The notes below the pieces were generated by a model. It worked only from the letters and a program-made list of their open reading frames with translations. It made no database searches and had not been told where the DNA came from. A stretch of DNA of 64,000 nt from NCBI GenBank assembly GCA_001464065.1, contig LNDN01000007.1, forward strand, positions 1-64,000, written 5' to 3'. A program made the position numbers and the translations under genes. Below are positions 58,169 through 64,000 of the stretch, one piece after another (positions within the stretch are counted from its first letter, which is position 1; the number at the start of each line of letters is the position of its first letter). The stretch is from Acidobacteria bacterium Ga0077522 (GTDB taxonomy: Bacteria > Acidobacteriota > Vicinamibacteria > Vicinamibacterales > Vicinamibacteraceae).

Positions 58169-59102
58169 GGCTGCCTCCTCCTTCGATGGCGTCGACGAAG
58201 ACGTCTTCGAGTGTCGGCACACTCGGCCGCAGGTGCCGGACCTGCACGCCGTGCGTGGATGCCAGCGAGAACACGTCGCGCGCGGTGCGGCCCGCCGGCA
58301 CCAGCACGCGCATCACGTCGTCGTCGGTGCCGTGCGCCTCGAGGCCCTCGGTGCGCAGCACGTCGACGAAGCGCGGCAGGTCGCCCTTGATGCGCAGTTC
58401 GAAGACGCTGCCGCCGGTGCCCTTGAGCGCGGCGATGGGCCCCTGCGTGGCGATGCGCCCCTTGTCCATCACGATGACGTGGTCGCAGGTGTGCTCGACG
58501 TCCGGCAGGAGGTGCGACGACAGGATCAGGTTGACCTGCTTGTTGTGCCCGAGGTCGTGGATGAGCGCGAGCATCTCGTCGCGGCCCTTGGGGTCCATGC
58601 CGTTGGTCGGCTCGTCGAGGAACAGCAGGTCGGGGTCGTGGACGAGCGCCTGGGCCAGCTTGATCCGCTGCTTCATGCCGGTCGAGTAGGTCTCGACGTT
58701 GCGGTACCGCGCCTCGCCGAGGCCGACGTAGTAGAGCACCTCGTGCGCGCGCTGCATCGCGTCGACGGGGGGCAGGCCGGAGAGTTGCCCGCAGTAGGCG
58801 ACGAAGGTGACCGCATTCATGCCGGGGATGTGGGAGTCGTTCTCGGGCATGTAGCCGATGCGGGCCCGGATCTCCGGCGCCTTGTACCGGACGTCGAGAC
58901 CGAGCACGTGCATCTGGCCGGTCGTCGGGACGACGAACCCGAGCAGGGCCTTGATCATCGTGCTCTTGCCGGCGCCGTTGGGGCCGAGGAGGCCGACGGC
59001 CCCGGCCGGAAACTGCACGGCCACGCCGGCCAGCGCCTGATTCTTCCCGTAGACGACGGTCACATCGTCCAGGGTCACCACGGAAGTAGGGTCAGGGCTC
59101 AC
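58155..59102 (-). CDS. ABC transporter ATP-binding protein, first of the operon
   Basis: A protein of about 315 residues with all motifs: Walker A GPNGAGKST (about 40-48), Q-loop GYMPENDS (Glu where most have Gln), signature YSTGMKQRIKLAQ, Walker B LLFLDEPTNGMD and H-loop SSHLLPDVE. The C-terminal domain covers the last 80 residues. The start is ambiguous: GTG 59102, or GTG 59081/59078 next to the conserved TLDDVTVVYG; none has a strong Shine-Dalgarno. It heads the ATPase-permease-ATPase-permease operon. Confidence 0.9.
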   Translation of the reverse strand: MSPDPTSVVTLDDVTVVYGKNQALAGVAVQFPAGAVGLLGPNGAGKSTMIKALLGFVVPTTGQMHVLGLDVRYKAPEIRARIGYMPENDSHIPGMNAVTFVAYCGQLSGLPPVDAMQRAHEVLYYVGLGEARYRNVETYSTGMKQRIKLAQALVHDPDLLFLDEPTNGMDPKGRDEMLALIHDLGHNKQVNLILSSHLLPDVEHTCDHVIVMDKGRIATQGPIAALKGTGGSVFELRIKGDLPRFVDVLRTEGLEAHGTDDDVMRVLVPAGRTARDVFSLASTHGVQVRHLRPSVPTLEDVFVDAIEGGGSRAHS

Positions 59103-59124
59103 GGGGTCTCGGGCATCGAAATTC

Positions 59125-59152
59125 GGGAACAGCGAACCGGAAACCGGGAACC
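59125..59152. repeat. GGGAACC-type heptamers
   Basis: GGGAACA, GCGAACC, GGAAACC, GGGAACC: four degenerate heptamers 22 bp before the first ABC ATPase start. AGGCTAC-AGGCTAC (59191-59204) is a second, two-unit run nearby. Confidence 0.65.
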
Positions 59153-59230
59153 GGCCCCCGGCGCCACAGGTCAACAGGTCTGCGCTTGGCAGGCTACAGG
59201 CTACATACGGACCCTGACGAGGTGTGGTTC

Positions 59231-59258
59231 GCCCGCCTTCGCCAAGGCTTCGGCGGGC
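59231..59258. repeat. GCCCGCC...GGCGGGC palindromic element (AFAKASAG type)
   Basis: GCCCGCC-TTCGCCAAGGCTTC-GGCGGGC. In one frame it reads AFAKASAG, a sequence that turns up in many unrelated bacterial annotations because this palindrome is dispersed. Here it lies 21 bp downstream of the HD-domain gene stop and may terminate that operon. It is not coding. Confidence 0.7.
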
Positions 59259-59278
59259 CAGGCCCCTCGTCGCCAGGG

Positions 59279-59860
59279 CTACGTCGTCGGCGTCCCCACC
59301 AGTCCGAGGAGGGCCGCGTCCTCCCGGAGTGACTCGATGACATGGGCGATGTGGTCCTCGAGTGGCAACCCGAGCGCCTCGGCGCCGCGGATCAGGTCCT
59401 CGCGCGGGACCGCGCGCGCAAACGCCTTGTCCTTCATCCGCTTCTTCACCGACGAGGCCTCGAGGTCCAGGATGCTGCGCGAGGGGCGCACCAGCGCCGC
59501 GGCGGTCACGAACCCGGACATCTCGTCGCAGGCATAGAGCACCTTCTCCAGCTGGCTGTCGCGACTCACGCCGCTGTAGTCGGCGTGCGACAGGATGGCG
59601 CGGGTCACGACCTCCGGGTACCCGAGCTGCCGCAGGATCTCGACGCCCTTCCAGGGGTGCTCCTCCTGCGAGGGGAACTGCTCGTAGTCGAAGTCGTGCA
59701 ACAGCGCCGTCACGCTCCACAGGGCCTCGTCTTCCCCGAGGCGCCGGGCATAGCCGCGGACGGCCGCGTCCACCGCGTAGGCATGGCGGCGCAGGCTCTC
59801 ACCCTGGGTGTACTCGTGCAGCAGGGCGAGGGCGGCATCGCGATCCGGTGTCCAGTTCAT
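59279..59860 (-). CDS. HD-domain phosphohydrolase
   Basis: A 193-residue cytosolic metal-dependent HD protein: RRHAYAVDAAVRGYAR provides the first His, VTALLHDFDYEQFP the HD pair, and ILSHADYSGV plus VLYACDEMSGFVTA further ligands. Similar proteins are annotated as HDIG-domain hydrolases, and the substrate is usually a nucleotide or small phosphoester. ATG 59860 overlaps the APC transporter stop, so it is coupled to that transporter. No regulatory domain is attached. Confidence 0.87.
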   Translation of the reverse strand: MNWTPDRDAALALLHEYTQGESLRRHAYAVDAAVRGYARRLGEDEALWSVTALLHDFDYEQFPSQEEHPWKGVEILRQLGYPEVVTRAILSHADYSGVSRDSQLEKVLYACDEMSGFVTAAALVRPSRSILDLEASSVKKRMKDKAFARAVPREDLIRGAEALGLPLEDHIAHVIESLREDAALLGLVGTPTT

Positions 59861-61350
59861 GCCCGTCCGCTCCCGCGTGCCAGGAGGTACACCGGCACCC
59901 CGGCCAGCACGATCACCAGTCCGGGCCAGGTGGTGGCCGGGCGATAGGCGAACAGCACGAAGAGGATGGCCAGCGCACCGGCGATGTAGAGCGCCGGCAC
60001 CACCGGGTAGCCGAACGCCTTGTAGGGCCGCGGCGCGTCAGGGCGGGTCACGCGCAGACGGAAGAGCCCGGCGACGGTCAGGGCGTAGAACAGCAGGGCC
60101 GCCGAGATCACGTAGTCGAGCAGGTTCGAGTAGAGATTGCCGTAGCGTCCCGTCCCCACGTCGTAGGTGCGCGGCAGCACCAGCAGCACGGCCCAGAGGC
60201 CCTGCAGCACCAGCCCGTAGGCAGGGACGCGGGCCGCGTTGAGTTCGCCGGCCCGGCGGAAGAACAGCCCGTCCCTGGCCATCGCGTAGTAGGCGCGGGC
60301 ACCGGCCAGCACCAGCCCGTTCACGCAGCCGAACGTCGACACCATGATGGCCGCCGCCATGACGCCGGCACCCAGCCCCGGGAACACCGTGTTGATCAAC
60401 AGCGTCGCCACGCGGTCGGACGGCGCCGACTGGATGGCCTCGAGCGGCAGCGCCACCAGGTACGCGATGTTCGACAACACATAGAGCCCGGTGACGATCA
60501 CCGTGCCGAGCACCATCGAGAGGGGCAACGTCCGCCGGGGATCCTTGACTTCACCGGCCGTGAAACAGATGTTGTGCCAGGCGTCGGACGAGAACAGCGA
60601 TCCGGTCTGGGCGATGCCGATGGCGACGAACAGCCCGAACGCACTGACGGCGGTCAGCCCCGGCGCCAGTTCGACCACGCCACGGGGCGACCACAGGTCG
60701 CCGAAGTTGGCGCTCACGGCCTCGGCATTCCAGCCGAGGAGCAACCCTGCGCCGATGAGCGCCACCAACGCGCCGGTCTTGGCGGTGGTGAAGATGTTCT
60801 GCACCACCTTGCCGTACTCGAGCCCCCGGGTGTTGCTCCAGGTCAGCACGGCGATGAGCACCACCCCGAGCAACTGCGCCGTCGACAGCGACAGCGCGTA
60901 CCCGGACGTGAGGTGGATGGGCGCGATGAGGTACTGGTCCTCCGCGATCACCGGGAACAACACACCGGTGAACCGCGCGAAGGCCACCGCCACGGCGGCG
61001 ATGGTGCCGGTCTGGATGACCGTGAACAGCGTCCAGCCGTAGAGGAAGCCCCACAGGGGCGAGAAGGCCTCGCGCAGGAAGATGTACTGCCCACCGGCCC
61101 GCGGGATCATCGCGGCCAGTTCGCCGTAGGCCAGTGCGGCTCCGACGGTCAGCAACCCGGTGATCACCCACGCGAGCAGCAGCCATCCCGGGCTGCCGAT
61201 CAGCCGGGCCATGTCGGCCGAGACGATGAAGATGCCGGAGCCGATCATCGATCCGACGACGACCATGGTGGCGTCGTAGAGGCCGAGTCCGCGCGTGAAT
61301 TCGCTGTCGAGCCCGGCGTCGCGCGCCTCGGCGGCCGATGGGATCTGCAT
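59857..61350 (-). CDS. APC-superfamily amino acid transporter (LAT-like)
   Basis: A 497-residue inner-membrane transporter with 12 helices. VVGSMIGSGIFIVSADMARL is the GSGIF substrate-binding motif of helix 1; ALAYGELAAMIPRAGGQYIFLREAF follows in pieces typical of L-type amino acid transporters and exchangers. FTAGEVKDPRRTLP marks the mid-region. The substrate is probably an amino acid but not identifiable. Unlike the APC gene at 15947, this copy has the full-length C-terminal helix pair. The operon continues into the HD-domain gene. Confidence 0.92.
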   Translation of the reverse strand: MQIPSAAEARDAGLDSEFTRGLGLYDATMVVVGSMIGSGIFIVSADMARLIGSPGWLLLAWVITGLLTVGAALAYGELAAMIPRAGGQYIFLREAFSPLWGFLYGWTLFTVIQTGTIAAVAVAFARFTGVLFPVIAEDQYLIAPIHLTSGYALSLSTAQLLGVVLIAVLTWSNTRGLEYGKVVQNIFTTAKTGALVALIGAGLLLGWNAEAVSANFGDLWSPRGVVELAPGLTAVSAFGLFVAIGIAQTGSLFSSDAWHNICFTAGEVKDPRRTLPLSMVLGTVIVTGLYVLSNIAYLVALPLEAIQSAPSDRVATLLINTVFPGLGAGVMAAAIMVSTFGCVNGLVLAGARAYYAMARDGLFFRRAGELNAARVPAYGLVLQGLWAVLLVLPRTYDVGTGRYGNLYSNLLDYVISAALLFYALTVAGLFRLRVTRPDAPRPYKAFGYPVVPALYIAGALAILFVLFAYRPATTWPGLVIVLAGVPVYLLARGSGRA

Positions 61351-61380
61351 GAGTCCGGCAATATATCAGGACGGGAACCC

Positions 61381-61408
61381 GGGAGTCGGGAGTCGGGAGT
61401 CGGGAGTC
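61381..61408. repeat. (GGGAGTC)4 array, solo copy
   Basis: Four perfect GGGAGTC copies, identical to those that flank the S23 gene, without any S23 gene beside it. It lies 30 bp upstream of the APC transporter start, in the gap before the Nudix gene. Confidence 0.95.
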
Positions 61409-61430
61409 GCAAAGATGCGAAGGAGGCAGA

Positions 61431-61447
61431 GACGCCTCGCTGAGGCG
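61431..61447. repeat. degenerate GACGCCTCG/CGAGGCG palindrome
   Basis: GACGCCTCGCTGAGGCG, one substitution away from the palindrome at 19691-19709. It lies 8 bp from the Nudix stop, so it may also end that transcript. Confidence 0.7.
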
Positions 61448-61455
61448 CGGGATCC

Positions 61456-61893
61456 CTACCAGCCCCGCGGCATCTCCCTGGCGCGGCGCAGCACCTCGTT
61501 CGCCTTGTCGGTCAGCTCATACGGTGCCAGGCCGTCGAAGTGCGCCCACTCCGCGTGCGACACGTCGTCACCCGCCTGGAGCGCCCCGCCCACCGGCACG
61601 CAGAGGTAGTCCACCAGCACGAAGTGGTACTTCACGCGGCCGTCCTCATCGTGGAGGATGCGGTCGAACACCTCGATGACGGGGCCCACCCGCACGATCA
61701 GGCCGGTCTCCTCCGCCAGTTCACGCGCCACACCGGTTTCGAGCGACTCGCCGACCTCGAGCGTGCCGCCCGGGATGCTCCAGCGCAGCGCCAGCGGCTC
61801 GTACTTGCGCTTGATCAGCACGACATGGTCGCCGTCGACGATGACGCCGCCGACGCCGACGATGGGACGGGAGGGGTAGGTGCGCTGCGACAC
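61456..61893 (-). CDS. Nudix hydrolase
   Basis: A 145-residue pyrophosphohydrolase. The Nudix box is complete: GGTLEVGESLETGVARELAE followed by ETGL, matching G-x5-E-x7-R-E-U-x-E-E-x-G-U, on the usual beta-alpha-beta fold (VGVGGVIVDGDHVVLIKRKY). The loop after the box (VFDRILHDEDGRVKYHFVLVDYL) resembles ADP-ribose/8-oxo-dGTP types, but the substrate is open. The start is GTG 61893. Confidence 0.93.
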   Translation of the reverse strand: MSQRTYPSRPIVGVGGVIVDGDHVVLIKRKYEPLALRWSIPGGTLEVGESLETGVARELAEETGLIVRVGPVIEVFDRILHDEDGRVKYHFVLVDYLCVPVGGALQAGDDVSHAEWAHFDGLAPYELTDKANEVLRRAREMPRGW

Positions 61894-61958
61894 GGATCGG
61901 CTGGTACAGCTTAGCCGATGGCACTTCCGCGTATGCTTGCCGCCGAGGTGAGCAGACG

Positions 61959-62321
61959 ATGACGCGCGTGCTGGTGGTGGACGACAACGCCGACTCGGCC
62001 GAGAGCCTGTCGCTGCTGGTCGAGTTGATGGGGCATGCGGTGCGGACCGCCCACGACGGCGAGCAGGCCCTCGTGGAAGCCGAGGCGTTCCGCCCGGAAA
62101 TCGTGCTGATGGACATCGGCATGCCGCGGATGGACGGCTACGAGGCGGCGCGCCGCCTCCGCACGATGCCCTGGGCTGCCACCATCGTCCTGGTCGCGCT
62201 GACCGGCTGGGGGCAGGACGAGGACCGCCGGCGCAGCGAAGAGGCGGGGTTCGATCATCATCTGATCAAGCCGGTGGACCCGGCAGCGCTCGAGGCGCTG
62301 CTCGGCCCGCCGAGGCCGTAG
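61959..62321 (+). CDS. single-domain response regulator (CheY-like receiver)
   Basis: A 120-residue receiver domain without output module. Acidic pair in VLVVDDNADSAES, phosphoacceptor Asp in IVLMDIGMPRMDGYE, Thr in LVALTGWGQ and Lys in HLIKPVDPAAL are all present, so it should be phosphorylated. Such domains often follow hybrid histidine kinases; none is nearby. GAGGTGA 7 bp upstream of ATG 61959 is a good ribosome-binding site. Confidence 0.93.
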   Translation: MTRVLVVDDNADSAESLSLLVELMGHAVRTAHDGEQALVEAEAFRPEIVLMDIGMPRMDGYEAARRLRTMPWAATIVLVALTGWGQDEDRRRSEEAGFDHHLIKPVDPAALEALLGPPRP

Positions 62322-62336
62322 TCCTCCGAGGCCATC

Positions 62337-63326
62337 ATGCTCGAACTCCTCCTGACCGCGCTGATGTCTCCCGCTCTCCAGGACGTGCCTCCCGTGTACC
62401 CCCAGGCCGAACTCGCCAGTCCCCGCGTGCAGTTGACCGTCTACCTGCCCGATGCGCGGGCCGGCTACTACCGCGGGACGCGGTTCGACTGGTCGGGAGC
62501 CATCGCCAGCCTGCGGTGGCAGGGGCACGAGTACTTCGGGCCGTGGTTCGACCGGCACGACCCGCTCCTGCACGACGGCATCACGGGCCCGGTCGAGGAG
62601 TTCCAGGCCGGGGACTCGTCGGTCGGCTACGCGGAGGCCCCGGTTGGCGGCACGTTCGTCCGCATCGGGGTCGGGCACGTGCGCAAGCCCGACGAGCCGG
62701 CCTACCGCCGCTTCAGCACCTACGAGATCGTCGATGGCGGGACGTGGACGGTCGAACGGGGTCCGCAGTCGCTGACGTTCGTCCATACGCTCGCGGAGGG
62801 CGGCGGCTACGCCTACGTCTATCGCAAGACCCTGCGGCTGGACGGCGACACGCTGGTCCTGGACCACGCCCTCACCAACACCGGCCGCAAGCGCATCGAC
62901 ACCAGCGTCTACAACCACAACTTCTTCACGCTCGATCGCCAGCCGACGGCGTCACCGATCGTCGTGCGCTTCCCGTTCGAGCCGAAGGCGACCCGCGCCA
63001 TCGCCCCCCTCGCCGGGATCACCGGCCGCGACCTCCGCTTCAGCCGCGCACTCGCCCCGCGCGAGACGGTGTTCACGGAGATCGACGGCTTCGGCACCAC
63101 CGCCACGGACTACGACTTCACGCTGCTCCACCAGGACACGAAGGCGGCCGTACGGATTCGGGGCGATCGCCCCCTCACCGCACTGGTCTTCTGGTCGGCC
63201 GCGCGCACGGTCTGTCCCGAGCCGTACGTGGACGCCAGCGTGGACCCGGGCAAGACGACCACCTGGCGCATCAAGGGACGAGGGGAAAAGTCACAAGGGC
63301 GGCAAGGGACGAGGGACAAGGCGTAG
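62337..63326 (+). CDS. uncharacterised protein with galactose-mutarotase-like features
   Basis: A 329-residue protein with a short hydrophobic N-terminus (MLELLLTALMSPALQ), possibly exported. The body is beta-rich (VQLTVYLPDARAGYYRGTRF, DWSGAIASLRWQGHEYFGPW, YVYRKTLRLDGDTLVLDHAL, TSVYNHNFFTLD). The pattern of strands with NTG and YNHNFF resembles aldose-epimerase-like supersandwich proteins; catalytic residues cannot be confirmed. The last 16 residues (RGEKSQGRQGTRDKA) are encoded by the AAGGGAC repeat, so the native C-terminus was near TWRIKG. Confidence 0.72.
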   Translation: MLELLLTALMSPALQDVPPVYPQAELASPRVQLTVYLPDARAGYYRGTRFDWSGAIASLRWQGHEYFGPWFDRHDPLLHDGITGPVEEFQAGDSSVGYAEAPVGGTFVRIGVGHVRKPDEPAYRRFSTYEIVDGGTWTVERGPQSLTFVHTLAEGGGYAYVYRKTLRLDGDTLVLDHALTNTGRKRIDTSVYNHNFFTLDRQPTASPIVVRFPFEPKATRAIAPLAGITGRDLRFSRALAPRETVFTEIDGFGTTATDYDFTLLHQDTKAAVRIRGDRPLTALVFWSAARTVCPEPYVDASVDPGKTTTWRIKGRGEKSQGRQGTRDKA

Positions 63327-63453
63327 AGGGACAAGGGACAACGGGCACGATGTCGGCGAGCGTCAGGCCGGCGCGCGTGTCTTGTCCCGTGTCCCTTTGC
63401 GTGCCTTGTCCTTGTCCCTCGACTCCCTTGTGACTTGCTCGACGTGTCCCTTG
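63273..63453. repeat. inverted pair of AAGGGAC / GTCCCTT arrays
   Basis: Left arm 63273-63349 of AAGGGAC-like 6-8-mers (AAGGGACG, GAGGGACAAGG, AGAGGGACAAGGGACAA). After about 31 bp the right arm 63381-63453 shows the complement (CTTGTCCCGTGTCCC, CTTGTCCTTGTCCC). It could fold into a long imperfect hairpin. The left arm has invaded the 3' end of the preceding gene, and the right arm reaches the tsaD stop at 63454. Confidence 0.85.
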
Positions 63454-64000
63454 TCACTCGACAAGCATCACCAACCCTGGTTCGGCGTTGAAGTCGAGCG
63501 AGCCGCCGCGGTCGCCCGCGTCCCAGCGGCGCAATCCGGCGGCGGCGATCATCGCGGCGTTGTCGGTCGCCAGCGCGACGCTCGGCACGAAGACCGGCAC
63601 CCCCACGGCGGCACCACGGGCCTCGGCTGCCGCCCGCAGGCCCGCATTGGCGGCCACACCGCCGGCGATGCCGATCGCTCGCGCATCGAACCACTCCGCT
63701 GCCCGGAAGGTGCGGTCCAGCAGCGTCTGGATGACGACCCGCTGAAAACTTGCGCAGATGTCGTCGATCTCGGTCTCCGTCAGTGCGCGCGTGCCGCCGC
63801 CGGTCGCCAGTTCGACGTGCCGGCGCACCGCCGTCTTCAAGCCGCTGAAACTGAAGTCGGCGCGTCGCTTGAGCGCATCGCCGAAGCCCTCGGGCAGGTG
63901 CGTCTGCGGCCCGACGTTACGGTCGTCGTGCGTCAGCTTCGGGATCGGGAAGTTGATGGCGTGCGGATTGCCGCGCGCCGCACGGCGATCGACGATCGGC
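63454..64000 (-). CDS. tsaD: tRNA N6-threonylcarbamoyladenosine synthase subunit TsaD, C-terminal part (window edge)
   Basis: The last 181 codons; the start lies beyond 64000. It shows the Kae1/TsaD motifs: NFPIPKLTHD-like substrate loop, DFSFSGLKTAVRRHVE, GIAGGVAANAGLRAAAEARG (metal/ATP site region) and ATDNAAMIAAAGLRRW near the end. TsaD transfers threonylcarbamoyl to A37 of ANN-reading tRNAs and is essential in most bacteria. The stop codon touches the AAGGGAC repeat element. The reading frame is open to the edge. Confidence 0.95.
   Translation of the reverse strand, partial: PIVDRRAARGNPHAINFPIPKLTHDDRNVGPQTHLPEGFGDALKRRADFSFSGLKTAVRRHVELATGGGTRALTETEIDDICASFQRVVIQTLLDRTFRAAEWFDARAIGIAGGVAANAGLRAAAEARGAAVGVPVFVPSVALATDNAAMIAAAGLRRWDAGDRGGSLDFNAEPGLVMLVE

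Noticed and set aside
59231-59258. Short peptide AFAKASAG as a coding remnant
   Set aside because: The DNA is a palindrome known to be dispersed in many genomes; there is no start, no ribosome-binding site and no flanking homologous protein.

Overview
The window is chromosomal DNA of a very GC-rich, Gram-negative, heterotrophic bacterium with outer-membrane machinery (TonB-dependent receptor, TolC). An Oar-type receptor starting with a carboxypeptidase-regulatory domain, two giant SBBP-repeat secreted proteins, a fused CcoN-CcoO oxidase subunit and many GTG starts fit an acidobacterium, most likely Vicinamibacteria (Luteitalea-like). That placement is an inference from gene content, not a measured phylogeny. 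I saw no rRNA, tRNA, CRISPR array, prophage or transposase gene.

Layout. 1-5193 (minus): cbb3 oxidase operon ccoI-ccoS-ccoNO-ccoQ-ccoP, divergent from a TrxC-like thioredoxin. 6033-7054: two small secreted proteins. 7116-15841: two tandem paralogous SBBP/DUF11/TSP3 secreted proteins. 15947-21259: APC permease, an unrecognised ferritin-like protein, glycerol facilitator and glycerol kinase. 21678-28430: VirJ/AcvB-like protein lacking its serine, tandem universal stress protein, RecD2 helicase, membrane-fused spermidine-synthase-like protein. 28431-33645: Gfo/Idh/MocA oxidoreductase and the lactate-utilisation operon lutABC, with lutB frameshifted, followed by two membrane-associated proteins. 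33587-38999: glycerophosphodiesterase, a MoxR-type ATPase with its VWA partner, a LON-domain protein and a BtuF-like protein. 39006-45860: FolE, a TPR protein, an ArsR-type regulator and a divergent ABC-HlyD-TolC export operon, with matching operator motifs in front of both. 46118-53586: TonB receptor, aldehyde dehydrogenase, PilZ protein, M28 peptidase, AIG2-like protein. 53862-59102: a secreted protein and an ATPase-permease-ATPase-permease operon split by a four-helix-bundle (S23/IVP) gene. 59279-64000: HD-domain protein, APC transporter, Nudix hydrolase, response regulator, secreted protein, and the 3' part of tsaD.

The most unusual layer is between the genes. Nearly every long gap holds short-period tandem arrays, commonly of 7 bp: GGGCTCA, GGGAGTC, ATTCAGA, CCTTCTG, CGGCCTT, ATGCCGA, GGGAACC and AAGGGAC types. 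There are also palindromic families: a 30-bp REP-like hairpin with GGGTAGGGCC ends, a GACGCCTCG/CGAGGCGTC hairpin, and an element that can be read as AFAKASAG. Many arrays begin or end 0-3 bp from a stop codon, and three elements have AATTCAG...CTGAATT ends. At 55884-56403 two perfect arrays, each of four GGGAGTC heptamers and in inverted orientation, flank a lone S23-type gene that interrupts an ABC operon. This resembles rRNA intervening sequences, but sits in a protein-coding operon. I regard it as the best candidate for something undescribed.
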